Assembly: GCA_031254295.1 (NCBI GenBank)
Contig: JAIRUS010000147.1
Location: 1 to 42,205 of the forward strand
Reading direction: 5' to 3'
DNA length: 42,205 bases
Source: Streptococcaceae bacterium
GTDB taxonomy: Bacteria; Bacillota; Bacilli; Lactobacillales; Streptococcaceae
This document shows positions 8,864-19,262 of this stretch, piece by piece. The notes beneath the pieces were generated by a model. It was not told the DNA's origin and made no database searches. It worked only from the letters and a program-made list of their open reading frames with translations. Made by a program: the position numbers and the translations under genes. Numbering within the stretch: the first letter of the stretch is position 1; every line of letters begins with the position of its first letter.

Positions 8864-11286
8864 TGGACGAACGCTTATTTTTTAGTGGAAAAATTGAAAC
8901 CATCTTTTTTAGTAATCCTACGAACTTTTATAAAGTTTTATTGCTCGAAATTGATGAAACCAACTCAGAAAGCTTTGGCGACAGTGAAATCGTTGTGACA
9001 GGAACGATTGGAGAAGTTATTGAGGGAGATGAAGACTATGTTTTTTATGGTCGTTTGACCAATCATCCCAAATACGGTGAACAATTAGTCGTTGACACGT
9101 ATGAGAGGAAATCTCCAACCTCTACAAAAGGGCTTATCAAATATCTGTCCTCAGATAATTTTCTAGGGATTGGTAAAGAGACAGCTAAAAAGATTGTCAA
9201 TGCCTATCCCCAAAATACAGTTGACAGTATCCTTGAAAATTCGGATAAGCTAAACGGAATTTTGAACGAAAGCAAGAAAGACGCTTTTATCAAGAATTTA
9301 GCGACGAATCATGGGACTGAAACAATCCTTTCAAAACTCTATAGTTATGGTTTGACTGGGCGTTTAGCTGCTCAAGTTTATAAAGCTTATCAAGCAGATA
9401 GCTTAAACATTTTGAAGGAAAATCCTTATCAACTGGTTGAAGATATTGAAGGAATTGGCTTTTTGACAGCCGATAAAATCGCTGCTGAGACAGGCATAAA
9501 AGCCACTTATCCAGAACGCTTAAAAGCTGCTCTCCTCCATTGTGTTAAAGAACAGCCAAGTCAAACAGGCGATACCTATATTGAACATGATTTACTCTTG
9601 ATACAGGCTAAAGAACTGCTTGAAAGTTCACGTCAAGTTGAAATTTCTCAAGAAGATTTAGAAACTGACCTAGTTGAGTTAATTCAGGATGAAAAGCTTT
9701 TAGAGACTAATGGCAAAATTTTTGATAAGCTTCTTGCCCAAGCCGAAGAAGGCATTGCAGCAAATATTACGCGCATTTTAAAACGTTCAAAAGAAGTCTT
9801 ATCGGAGTCTGAATTTGAAGAGGCCATTGCGGCAGTAGAGAAGAAGCATAACCTCAAATATGACCGTCTTCAGAAACAAGCCATTCACGATGCACTAGAA
9901 AATCCATTTTTTATCTTAACAGGTGGACCAGGTACAGGAAAAACGACGATTTTAAATGGCTTTCTAGAAGTTTTTGCCCAGCTGAATAATCTCAGTTTAT
10001 TAGCCGAAGATTATACAAATGACATGTTTCCTTTTGTTTTAGCTGCTCCCACTGGACGGGCTAGTCGACGGCTGAGTGAATTGACTGGTCTGCCAGCCGC
10101 GACTCTCCATCGTACCTTAGGAATCAATACAGACGATGAAGATGATGACTTAGCCAACGACTTATCAGGCCAAGTTTTGATAGTAGACGAATTTTCAATG
10201 GTTGATACTTGGCTGGCTAACAAACTTTTTAATGCCATTCATGGACGGATGAAAGTTTTGATTGTTGGTGATGCAGATCAGTTAGCCTCTGTTGGTCCAG
10301 GTCAAGTCTTGACTGATTTATTAGCTTTTGAAGATATCCCGTCGTTGAAACTTGACAAGATTTATCGACAATCAGAGAATTCGACGATCACTCATCTTGC
10401 GCATTCTATCAAGGACGGACAACTTCCAGTAGATTTTGCAAGTAAAAAAGCGGATAGAAATTTCTTTCCCGCTAACTCCTATCAAGTTTCTGTTCTCATT
10501 AGTCAAATTGCGATTTCTTGGCAAAAAAGAGGAAATGATCCCTTCGCTTTTCAAGTTTTAATCCCAATGTATAAAGGACCAGCTGGAATTACAGCAATTA
10601 ATAAACAACTACAAGATATCTTTAATCCTAAAGCCGAGCGCTTAGAATTCAGTTTTATGGACGGACTTTTTCGTGAGAATGATAAGGTTTTACAGTTAGT
10701 GAATGATGCTGAAAACAATGTTTTCAATGGTGATATTGGACGCATAATCGAACTTATCCCAGCCAAATACTCAGACAGCAAACAGGACGAGTTGATCATT
10801 GATTTTGACGGTCAGGAACTGAACTATATGCGCTCTGACTGGACAAATATTCGTCTGGCTTATGCCATGTCAATCCACAAATCTCAAGGCTCAGAGTTTG
10901 AAACTGTAATTGTGCCATTAGTTTCGAGTTATTCTAGAATGCTTCAAAGAAACCTGCTTTATACTGCCATTACACGTGCCCGAAACTCGCTTATCTTACT
11001 CGGAGAAGTGACAGCTTTTGAAGCTGCTGTAGCCAAAGAAGGCGCGAATCGAAAAACCTCTTTGCTGGAACGCCTGATGACTTATACAGGAAAAATCCCA
11101 GCTCAAGCTTCAAAAAATAATAACTCCATTGGCTCAGTCCATTCCAAAACAGTAGAAGAATCATTCGATACAGCGGCAGTAGAAACAAACTGGCTGAGTC
11201 GTGAGATGATTGACAATGGAACTTTTGATCCTATGATTGGTTTATCAAAAGTAGATTTTGATATTTTTCTAAAGACGAACATTTGA
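8863..11286 (+). CDS. recD2: SF1B helicase RecD2
   Basis: 807 aa; ILTGGPGTGKTTILNGF (Walker A), VLIVDEFSMVD, AYAMSIHKSQGSEFETVIVPL. Confidence 0.95.
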   Translation: MDERLFFSGKIETIFFSNPTNFYKVLLLEIDETNSESFGDSEIVVTGTIGEVIEGDEDYVFYGRLTNHPKYGEQLVVDTYERKSPTSTKGLIKYLSSDNFLGIGKETAKKIVNAYPQNTVDSILENSDKLNGILNESKKDAFIKNLATNHGTETILSKLYSYGLTGRLAAQVYKAYQADSLNILKENPYQLVEDIEGIGFLTADKIAAETGIKATYPERLKAALLHCVKEQPSQTGDTYIEHDLLLIQAKELLESSRQVEISQEDLETDLVELIQDEKLLETNGKIFDKLLAQAEEGIAANITRILKRSKEVLSESEFEEAIAAVEKKHNLKYDRLQKQAIHDALENPFFILTGGPGTGKTTILNGFLEVFAQLNNLSLLAEDYTNDMFPFVLAAPTGRASRRLSELTGLPAATLHRTLGINTDDEDDDLANDLSGQVLIVDEFSMVDTWLANKLFNAIHGRMKVLIVGDADQLASVGPGQVLTDLLAFEDIPSLKLDKIYRQSENSTITHLAHSIKDGQLPVDFASKKADRNFFPANSYQVSVLISQIAISWQKRGNDPFAFQVLIPMYKGPAGITAINKQLQDIFNPKAERLEFSFMDGLFRENDKVLQLVNDAENNVFNGDIGRIIELIPAKYSDSKQDELIIDFDGQELNYMRSDWTNIRLAYAMSIHKSQGSEFETVIVPLVSSYSRMLQRNLLYTAITRARNSLILLGEVTAFEAAVAKEGANRKTSLLERLMTYTGKIPAQASKNNNSIGSVHSKTVEESFDTAAVETNWLSREMIDNGTFDPMIGLSKVDFDIFLKTNI

Positions 11287-11394
11287 CTTTTCTGTTTTTC
11301 AAAAATAGATAAATCAGATGACAGGAATATTATATTTTGATATTCTATTCTTGCAAGGATTTTAGCAAAATAAATTAGGAGTTTATTTAGTAAA

Positions 11395-12459
11395 ATGAAA
11401 ACAAGCCTCAAAACTGTCATTGGATTGACTACAGTTGCTACACTTGGTGCAGTTATTCTGTCTGCTCATTCCTCAGTCGCTGCTTCAACTAAGGAAGTAA
11501 AAAATCTCAAGATTTCTTTTATTCCGTCAAAAAATCCGAGTGACATCACAACTGCTACTCAAGGACTTGATACACTACTGATCAGCGAGCTGAAAAAGCA
11601 AGGCTACAAAGTAGACAAAGTAGATATGACAACAGGTACAGATTACAATGCCGTAGGTAAGGCACTTGATGCTGGAACCGTTGATGTGGGTTATGGTGTA
11701 TCTGGCGGAACTTACGCCGCCTACGCTTCGGGAGCTAAAGTTATTTTAACTGCTACGCGTAAAGGTTTGAATAACGATGATTTGAAGAACAAAAAGAATG
11801 CAACAAATCCTCAGTATTGGAATAACCATAAGCCAACAACTCAGACGAAAGATGAAGTAACATCATATCGTGGGCTCATCATTGCTGGAAATACATCTGT
11901 CGGTAAACAATTAGCCGACTATGTCAAAAAAGGTAAAAAAATCCCTGTTTCGTTAATCAAAAAAGCCAAATGGGGTTTATCTTCAACGACTTCAGCGTCT
12001 GGTTACCTCTATCCTTCTGAATGGCTGACAAAAAACTATAAGATTTCAGTTCGCGATCTTCCAAGCGCAGTAACTGGGCTTGATTATGGTACAGCAACGG
12101 CAGACCTTGCCTCAGGTCAAGTCGACATCATCGCGGGCTATGCAGATCTCCGTATGGATTTTGCGAACGCTTGGACAACGACTGATAAGGCAACGGATAC
12201 AATCTGGAACCAAACTAATGTGATAGGGGTTACAGATGAAATCTATAACGATGGTATCCTCGTCTCTAAAAACTCAGATAACTTGAAGAAATATCCTGGA
12301 CTTGCAAAAGCGCTTCAAAACGCTATTATTGCCATGTCAAAAACTGATCAAGGCAAGAAAATTATCGCAGTCTATTCTCATGATGGCTATGAGAAATCTT
12401 CAGAGGCTAACTACAAGCCATTCTTTAAAGTTTTGCAAGATGTTGCAGCTGAAAATTGA
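11395..12459 (+). CDS. phnD: Phosphonate/phosphite-type ABC transporter substrate-binding protein
   Basis: PhnD-like SBP (LKISFIPSKNPSDITTATQGL...), followed by phnC/phnE/phnE. The signal peptide lacks a lipobox Cys. Confidence 0.88.
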   Translation: MKTSLKTVIGLTTVATLGAVILSAHSSVAASTKEVKNLKISFIPSKNPSDITTATQGLDTLLISELKKQGYKVDKVDMTTGTDYNAVGKALDAGTVDVGYGVSGGTYAAYASGAKVILTATRKGLNNDDLKNKKNATNPQYWNNHKPTTQTKDEVTSYRGLIIAGNTSVGKQLADYVKKGKKIPVSLIKKAKWGLSSTTSASGYLYPSEWLTKNYKISVRDLPSAVTGLDYGTATADLASGQVDIIAGYADLRMDFANAWTTTDKATDTIWNQTNVIGVTDEIYNDGILVSKNSDNLKKYPGLAKALQNAIIAMSKTDQGKKIIAVYSHDGYEKSSEANYKPFFKVLQDVAAEN

Positions 12460-12465
12460 TTTTTG

Positions 12466-12509
12466 AAATAGAAAACCGAAATCAAAAATAATTTCGGTTT
12501 TTCTATTTG
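12466..12509 (+). terminator. Intrinsic terminator between phnD and phnC
   Basis: AAATAGAAAACCGAAAT-caaaaata-ATTTCGGTTTTTCTATTT near-perfect long hairpin. Confidence 0.8.
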
Positions 12510-12640
12510 AATTTTACTAAGAGCAATAAATTTAAGAGCGCACTTTTTCTACATTTTTGCCATTTTTTTGGTAAAATAAGTTAGTTAATTTTAAGCGTTT
12601 ACATTTTTATTTTAAGTCTTTTAATTGGAGTATATCAGAG

Positions 12641-13399
12641 ATGATTAAATTTGAAGGGGTAGGAAAAGTCTATCCAAATGGTTATCAAGGTTTAAGCAAT
12701 ATTCATCTTGAAATTCAAGATGGTGAATTTGTCGGAATTATTGGCACTTCAGGTGCAGGGAAATCAACATTGGTCAGGACAATCAATGGTCTAAATGATA
12801 TCACATCTGGTAAACTCGTCGTGAATGGAATTGATGTGGCAAAGCTTAGAGGAAAAGAATTACGTAAGTTCCGTCGGAAAGTCGGAATGATCTTTCAGTC
12901 CTATAATCTAGTGCCACGTATTACAGTTTTACGTAACGTTTTGACAGCTCGGGTACCAGACATGTCTTTCTTTAAAGTGCTTTTTGGGCTTTTCTCAAAA
13001 GAAGATAAAATAAAAGCCTTAGAAGCTCTGGATCGTATGGGAATTTTAGACAAGGCCTACACACGAGCTGACCAATTATCTGGCGGACAGCAACAGCGGG
13101 TGTCATTAGCAAGAGCGCTTGCTCAAGACTCTGATATCTTGCTTGCCGATGAGCCAGTATCAGCTCTTGACCCTGTCACAGCCAAAGAAGTCATGGATGA
13201 CTTGAAACGTATCAATGAAGAGCTTGGTAAGACTGTACTCATCAACATTCATCATGTTGAGTTAGCCCTTCAATATGCCAAGCGAATCATTGCCATCAAA
13301 AAGGGCAAGATTGTATATGACGGACCTTCTGCCAGCGTCACGCAGGAAATTCTTGACGAAGTTTATCGCAAGGAAAATGAGACAGGCGAGGCCTTATAA
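12641..13399 (+). CDS. phnC: Phosphonate ABC transporter ATP-binding protein
   Basis: GTSGAGKSTLVRTINGL, LSGGQQQRVSLARALAQ, ILLADEPVSALDP. Confidence 0.93.
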   Translation: MIKFEGVGKVYPNGYQGLSNIHLEIQDGEFVGIIGTSGAGKSTLVRTINGLNDITSGKLVVNGIDVAKLRGKELRKFRRKVGMIFQSYNLVPRITVLRNVLTARVPDMSFFKVLFGLFSKEDKIKALEALDRMGILDKAYTRADQLSGGQQQRVSLARALAQDSDILLADEPVSALDPVTAKEVMDDLKRINEELGKTVLINIHHVELALQYAKRIIAIKKGKIVYDGPSASVTQEILDEVYRKENETGEAL

Positions 13400-14199
13400 T
13401 GATGGCTAAAACTTATACCTTATCTAATGGAAAAGTTGTCAAAGAAAAACATTCTCTCATTTGGCTCTATTGGCTGATTGCGCTTGCTTTGATTTTGACT
13501 TCTATCTATCTGACCCAGTTCGACTTTGGAGGCTTGATTAAGCGGGGCTGGTCTTTCTTTATCATGATTGCGAGTATGTTTCCCCCCAATTGGAAATATT
13601 TTTCTCATATTGCTGGGCCATTACTTGATACGATAAAGATGAGCTTTCTTGGTTCGTTTGCAGGAGCTGTCCTTGCCATTCCTTTTGCCGTTTTGGCGGC
13701 GCACAATATCGTGAAAAGTCGCCTTATCAACTCACTTGTTCGCATCCTTTTGACACTTACCCGCACTTTTCCAACTTTGGTCATTGCTTTAGTTGCAACT
13801 CATGTATTTGGTCTAGGCACTTTTGCAGGTTTCGTTGCAATCTTTATCTTTACTTTCTCTTTTGTTGGAAAGCAGATGTTTGAAAATATCGAGACGGTGG
13901 ATATGGGGGCTTTTGAAGCAACAGAAGCATTAGGCGTTGGGCGCTTCAAAGCCTTTGTAACTGCAATCGCACCACAAGTTGCTCCCTCTTATCTTTCGAC
14001 CTCTCTGTATGCTTTTGAAGGTAATGTCCGTTACTCAACAATCCTAGGCTATGTCGGAGCAGGCGGCATCGGAACGATACTCAACGATCGCATGGGCTTT
14101 CTGATGTACAAAGATGTTGGCATGATCTTGCTTGCCATTCTTATCACAGTTATCATCATCGAATTGACGAGTACATTGATTCGTGCAAAATTAGCTTAA
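13399..14199 (+). CDS. phnE: Phosphonate ABC transporter permease
   Basis: Multi-TM permease with EALGVGRFKAFVTAIAPQVAPSYLS and RYSTILGYVGAGGIG. Confidence 0.92.
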   Translation: MMAKTYTLSNGKVVKEKHSLIWLYWLIALALILTSIYLTQFDFGGLIKRGWSFFIMIASMFPPNWKYFSHIAGPLLDTIKMSFLGSFAGAVLAIPFAVLAAHNIVKSRLINSLVRILLTLTRTFPTLVIALVATHVFGLGTFAGFVAIFIFTFSFVGKQMFENIETVDMGAFEATEALGVGRFKAFVTAIAPQVAPSYLSTSLYAFEGNVRYSTILGYVGAGGIGTILNDRMGFLMYKDVGMILLAILITVIIIELTSTLIRAKLA

Positions 14200-14215
14200 T
14201 TAAAGAAAGGAAAGA

Positions 14216-15031
14216 ATGACGACAAATAAAAAAATTCTTGACTTTTATGAAAAACGTCCCCGCCGATTATCTTATATTATAATCATCGTGCTGCTTATTT
14301 TGGGACTTTTATGGTGGTCGAGTTCATCACTTAATAGCTTAAAGATGACAAGTCAAGGAAGCCAAATGGCTGTAGCTGTATTGAATGGACTTATCCATCC
14401 AGATACCCAACTCTTGTTTGATCTGACAAGCTCAGGTGTCCCCTATCTACTTTTACAAACTATCGCAATCGCGATTCTTGGTACAATCGTCGGTGCTATC
14501 ATTGCTGTTCCTCTTTCGTTTCTATCAGCTACAAATATGATGCCAAGACCAGTAGCTTATCTTTTCCGCTTGCTCATCATGGCTATTCGGACAGTTCCCT
14601 CATTTGTTTACGCCCTGTTTTTTGTCGGAATTGTGGGAATGTCAGCCTCCGCTGGTGTCATGGCCTTGGGTCTTGAATCTATCGGTATGATTGCCAAACT
14701 CTTTATCGAGTCTATCGAGGATTTAGATCAAGGTGTCATTGAAACAATGGACGCTGCTGGCGCAACGCTATTCCAAAGAATCCGCTTCGGAGTTCTCCCA
14801 CAGCTCATGCCTGACTTACTTTCTAATCTACTTTATCGTCTGGATATGAACCTTCGTGATGCTGCAATCCTTGGACTCGTCGGAGCTGGAGGCATTGGTG
14901 CACCCCTTATATTCGCAATGAACGGTCAGATGTGGTCAAAAGTTGGTTCAATCTTGATTGCCTTATTTGTCCTTATTATCATTGTGGAAATGATTTCGTC
15001 TCAGATTCGAAAAATACTCATGAGAGCATAA
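14216..15031 (+). CDS. phnE: Phosphonate ABC transporter permease (second PhnE paralogue)
   Basis: DAAGATLFQRIRFGVLPQLMPDLLS and RDAAILGLVGAGGIGAPL. Confidence 0.92.
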   Translation: MTTNKKILDFYEKRPRRLSYIIIIVLLILGLLWWSSSSLNSLKMTSQGSQMAVAVLNGLIHPDTQLLFDLTSSGVPYLLLQTIAIAILGTIVGAIIAVPLSFLSATNMMPRPVAYLFRLLIMAIRTVPSFVYALFFVGIVGMSASAGVMALGLESIGMIAKLFIESIEDLDQGVIETMDAAGATLFQRIRFGVLPQLMPDLLSNLLYRLDMNLRDAAILGLVGAGGIGAPLIFAMNGQMWSKVGSILIALFVLIIIVEMISSQIRKILMRA

Positions 15032-15085
15032 GCGAACCAGTGAACTGTGAATTTAGAAAGTTAGAAAGATAGGAGAAACTATCAT

Positions 15086-16159
15086 ATGATCGATTTAATC
15101 AATCTCAACAAGAAGTTTGACAATGGCTTCACAGCGCTTGAATCTATTAACTTTACCATCGAAAAAGGGGATTTAGTTTGCCTACTTGGTCCATCTGGTT
15201 GTGGTAAGTCAACGATTTTGAACCTGATTGCAGGGCTTTTGACACCGACTGCTGGAGATATCCAGTTTAACGGAAAATCTGTTGTGGCGACAGCTCCAAA
15301 AGAGCGTAATATTGGATTTGTCTTCCAAAATTATGCCCTCTACCCTCATATGACAGTGCTTGAAAATGTTATGTTTCCTTTGACTGTCGGTAAAAACAAA
15401 CTGGATAAGTCCTCAGCCAAAGCGATTGCTGAAGAATATATGAAACTTACAAATATTGAAGAACTGTCAAGCAAGAAACCTGAAACTCTGTCAGGCGGGC
15501 AACAGCAACGTGTAGCAATCACACGCGCCTTGGTTCAGAAGCCTGATATTCTCTTACTTGACGAACCCTTATCAAACTTAGATGCGCGCCTTCGATTGCG
15601 AATTCGCGAGGAGATTCGGAGACTCGTCAAAGAAGTCGGTATCACAGCCATTTTTGTCACGCATGATCAGGAAGAAGCTCTCTCAATTTCAGACAAAATC
15701 ATCTTGATGAATGAAGGTGTCGTACAGCAATATGCCCTGCCCGAAGAACTTTATCTAGAACCTGCAAATCTATTTGTAGCGAATTTTATCGGCTCGCCAA
15801 TTATCAATACAATGAAAGTAGAAGTAAGTAATTCTCGGATGAATTTTGGAGACTTTACTGTTCCCTTGTCAGTGCTACTCGAATCCCGCAAAAAGACTGA
15901 AATCCAAGATGGCAGCTATACTTTTGCCATTCGTCCTGAAGATGTCAAACCAGAACTTTCAGGCGGTCTGATTGATGAGATGATGGTAGGAGAAAGTGAA
16001 ATCATCGGCCGTGACTGTATTCTAAGATTTGAGAAAAATGGTCTCGTGATTAAGTCCATCGTAAGTGTTGAGCAGGCTATTAAAAACGAGTTGCGTCAGC
16101 TTAGCTTTAACTTCAATAAAGCCTTTCTGTTTGATGAGTCTGGAAAGCGGGTTTATTGA
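15086..16159 (+). CDS. ABC transporter ATP-binding protein, UgpC/MsmX-like
   Basis: LLGPSGCGKSTILNLIAGL, LSGGQQQRVAITRALVQKPDILLLDEPLSNLDARLR, C-terminal TOBE-like region. Confidence 0.92.
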   Translation: MIDLINLNKKFDNGFTALESINFTIEKGDLVCLLGPSGCGKSTILNLIAGLLTPTAGDIQFNGKSVVATAPKERNIGFVFQNYALYPHMTVLENVMFPLTVGKNKLDKSSAKAIAEEYMKLTNIEELSSKKPETLSGGQQQRVAITRALVQKPDILLLDEPLSNLDARLRLRIREEIRRLVKEVGITAIFVTHDQEEALSISDKIILMNEGVVQQYALPEELYLEPANLFVANFIGSPIINTMKVEVSNSRMNFGDFTVPLSVLLESRKKTEIQDGSYTFAIRPEDVKPELSGGLIDEMMVGESEIIGRDCILRFEKNGLVIKSIVSVEQAIKNELRQLSFNFNKAFLFDESGKRVY

Positions 16160-17055
16160 TGATGTTTAAGATAAAACGTTACAATCCTGAAAATCAGATA
16201 AATGCTTGGCTCTTTTTAGCCCCAGCCCTGATTTTAATTTTGATATTCAGTATCTATCCATTATTTCGCTCATTCTACCTGAGCTTTCATTCTGGATTTA
16301 TACTCAATCAGCACTTTTCAGGCATTGACAATTATGTAAAAATTTTCAATGACCCAATTTTCATTAAGTCTTTACTTAACACAGCTCTTTTTGCTATCGT
16401 CGTAGTCCCAATAGCCTTAGTCATCTCACTCTTTATTAGTTGGGCAATCTTTGAAAAGGTAAAATTTAAAGCATTTTTTGAGACAATCTTCTTCATGCCA
16501 TATGTAACGTCCGTGATTGCCATTGGTATGGTCTTTCAATATTTTTTCAATAAGAATTTTGGTGTTATCAACTTTGTATTGGCCCTAATTGGTATTCCAA
16601 ACGTCAATTGGTTAGATAATCCAAGCATGTCAATGCCAACGTTGATTATTTTTGGAGTTTGGTCGTCTCTTGCCTTTAATATCATCATCTTGCTATCAGG
16701 TTTCAGAAACATTAACCCTGAATACTATACAATTGCGGATATGTTTGGGGCTTCAAAATGGGAACAGTTCCGAAAAATAACTCTGCCCCAACTAATGCCA
16801 ACGCTCTCATTCTTGCTTACCGTCAACCTGATTTCAGCCTTCAAAGTATACACGGAAGTCTTTGCCCTCTTTGGCGGACAGGCTGGAATCGCCAACTCGG
16901 CTGTGACAGCAGTGTTCTACGTCTATAATAAATTTTATAATCTTGGACAATCTGGCCCCGCGATGGCGGCTTCGGTTGTACTCTTTGCTATCATCATTCT
17001 TATGACGATTTTACAGCGGACACTTATTAGCAGAAGAAGTAGAGGGGGAAAGTAA
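16156..17055 (+). CDS. Sugar/glycerol-3-phosphate-type ABC permease (UgpA-like)
   Basis: WLFLAPALILILIFSIYPLFRSFYLSFHSG; EQFRKITLPQLMPTLSF EAA loop. Confidence 0.9.
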   Translation: MMMFKIKRYNPENQINAWLFLAPALILILIFSIYPLFRSFYLSFHSGFILNQHFSGIDNYVKIFNDPIFIKSLLNTALFAIVVVPIALVISLFISWAIFEKVKFKAFFETIFFMPYVTSVIAIGMVFQYFFNKNFGVINFVLALIGIPNVNWLDNPSMSMPTLIIFGVWSSLAFNIIILLSGFRNINPEYYTIADMFGASKWEQFRKITLPQLMPTLSFLLTVNLISAFKVYTEVFALFGGQAGIANSAVTAVFYVYNKFYNLGQSGPAMAASVVLFAIIILMTILQRTLISRRSRGGK

Positions 17056-17058
17056 TAT

Positions 17059-17880
17059 ATGAAAACTAAAATTTCAACGCTTATAGTCTATATCGTTCTG
17101 ATTATTTTCAGTATCGTCACACTTTTTCCCTTTGTTTATATGATCCTGACAGGCCTGATGACACATCAAGAACTGTCTCATATTCCACCAACGATTATTC
17201 CTGAAAAACTACAATGGCATAACTATCTACAAGTATTTAAACAGGTACCTTTTCTTAATTATTTTGTAAATACCTTGTTTGTTGCTACAATGACAACTTT
17301 CTTAACTCTTATCACGTGTACCTTGGCGGCTTTTGCTTTGACAAGCTTACAATTTAAGTTCAAAAAGTTAGTGTTTGGACTTCTCATTGGACTTTTGATG
17401 GTACCTTACGAATCAATTATTTTTACAAACTATAATACAATTTTACAACTTGGCTTAAAGAATACCTATGTGGCCTTAATCATCCCATTCATGACAAGTA
17501 TTTTCTATATTTATTTCTTAAATAATTATATGAAAGCTATTCCAGATAGCCTCTATAAGGCTGCTAAGGTCGATGGGGCAAGTAACTTAGAGTACATTCG
17601 TCGCATTTTAGTCCCTATCATTTCGCCTGCTCTTGTAACGGTTGGTATCTTAAGCTTTATTATGAGCTGGAACTCATTCCTCTGGCCTTTACTTGTGACA
17701 GATAATGACAACATGCGCCTTTTAAATAACGGTTTGGCCGCTTTTGCAACTGAGGCTGGTGCACAAACCCAACTTCAAATGGCGGCTGCAACTTTAACCG
17801 TTCTCCCAGTTTTAGTCCTGTACTTTGTGTTCAGAAAACAAATCATCAGAGGAGTAGCACGTAATGGCATCAAAGGATAA
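17059..17880 (+). CDS. Sugar/glycerol-3-phosphate-type ABC permease (UgpE-like)
   Basis: MalG-type TM pattern; KAAKVDGASNLEYIRRILVPIISPALVTV EAA loop. Confidence 0.9.
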   Translation: MKTKISTLIVYIVLIIFSIVTLFPFVYMILTGLMTHQELSHIPPTIIPEKLQWHNYLQVFKQVPFLNYFVNTLFVATMTTFLTLITCTLAAFALTSLQFKFKKLVFGLLIGLLMVPYESIIFTNYNTILQLGLKNTYVALIIPFMTSIFYIYFLNNYMKAIPDSLYKAAKVDGASNLEYIRRILVPIISPALVTVGILSFIMSWNSFLWPLLVTDNDNMRLLNNGLAAFATEAGAQTQLQMAAATLTVLPVLVLYFVFRKQIIRGVARNGIKG

Positions 17881-19162
17881 AATTGACGTAATTTTTCATG
17901 CTGGTGTCATGACTATTGGTGGTACTATTGTTGAAGTTGCCTATCATGACGCGCATATCTTTTTCGACTTTGGAACGGAGTTTCGTCCAGAACTTGATCT
18001 TTCAGATGAAAGTCTCAAGACCTTACTAGAAAATCGTTTAATTCCTGAGCTAAAAGATATCTATGACTTTCGCTTTGATTATGATTACAAGGGCATGGAG
18101 CGCCCAGACTTTCAACATACAGCCGTTTTCTTGAGTCACGCACATTTGGACCATACCCGAATGGCCAATTATCTTGATCCCTCTATTCCAATGTACGCGC
18201 TAGAGGCCACAGCAGAAGTAGTCCCAATGCTGAATCAGACCGGAGATTTTCTGATTCCTCAACCATTTGAGGCAGATAAATCTTTCACCCGCGAGATAAT
18301 TGCTGGCGCCCCTTATAGCAAAATCCAAGTCGGAGAAATTGAAGTAGAACTTGCTCCTGTTGATCATGATGCCTATGGGGCCTGTTGTATGATCATCACA
18401 GTAGCTGGTAAAAAGATTGCTTATACTGGAGATTTGCGTCTACATGGCTACGATCCTGACGATACTGTAAAATTTACAGAGCTTGCCAAAGAAGCTGATA
18501 TGCTCATTATGGAAGGCGTCTCGATTAGCTTCCCTGAACGCGAGACTGGTGAAGTTCTTGCCTATCCAATTCATTCAGAACAAGATCTGATAAACGAATT
18601 TTCTCGCTTGCAGCTAGAAAACCCCGAGCGGCAGATTACTTTCAATGGCTATCCAGCCAATGTCAAACGCTTTAGCCAACTGATCAAAAGCTCACCACGG
18701 ATAGTTGTTCTCACCCAAAACATGGCCCTGTTACTCAAAAAAATCTTTAAGCAAGAAGTAGCTTATTATGTACCAGTTGGGGCTGAGCCCTTAGTAGGGC
18801 TTAATTCTAGCCTTGAAATTAGCTACTCTAAATTATTAACCGATAATTCTGAATATCTTTGGCAAGTTGAGTCTGATTTTGAGGCCTTGAAAAAAGGAAG
18901 TCTCTATATTCACTCCGACGCCACACCTCTTGGAGATTTTGATCCAGCTTACAAAGTATTTCTTGATTTACTGGAAAAAAATGATATTGAATTCGTTCGA
19001 CTGGCTTGCTCGGGCCATGCCGTGCCAGATGATTTGAAGAAAATCATCTCACTTATCGAGCCTAAACTTTTGGTTCCAATCCATAGCTTTCATCCAGAAC
19101 GTCTGGAAAATCCCTATGGTGAAAGAATATTGCCTAAACGTGGGCAAATTATTGAGCTATAA
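17864..19162 (+). CDS. MBL-fold hydrolase, RNase J-like
   Basis: LSHAHLDHTRM (HxHxDH), AYTGDLRLHG, CSGHA; no signal peptide; start overlaps the upstream permease. Confidence 0.85.
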   Translation: MASKDKIDVIFHAGVMTIGGTIVEVAYHDAHIFFDFGTEFRPELDLSDESLKTLLENRLIPELKDIYDFRFDYDYKGMERPDFQHTAVFLSHAHLDHTRMANYLDPSIPMYALEATAEVVPMLNQTGDFLIPQPFEADKSFTREIIAGAPYSKIQVGEIEVELAPVDHDAYGACCMIITVAGKKIAYTGDLRLHGYDPDDTVKFTELAKEADMLIMEGVSISFPERETGEVLAYPIHSEQDLINEFSRLQLENPERQITFNGYPANVKRFSQLIKSSPRIVVLTQNMALLLKKIFKQEVAYYVPVGAEPLVGLNSSLEISYSKLLTDNSEYLWQVESDFEALKKGSLYIHSDATPLGDFDPAYKVFLDLLEKNDIEFVRLACSGHAVPDDLKKIISLIEPKLLVPIHSFHPERLENPYGERILPKRGQIIEL

Positions 19163-19186
19163 ATATTTATAGCCTGTCGCCAACGT

Positions 19187-19218
19187 GAGCGAGATTGTTC
19201 TCGCCATGTAAAATTAGT
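19187..19218 (+). promoter_or_regulatory. Intercistronic hairpin upstream of SBP gene
   Basis: ACGTG-a-GCGAGA-TTGT-TCTCGC-CATGT stem-loop without a U-tract. Confidence 0.5.
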
Positions 19219-19262
19219 GTACGCACAAAGCATACGCTCAAAACTCAGGAGGAAAATTCACT

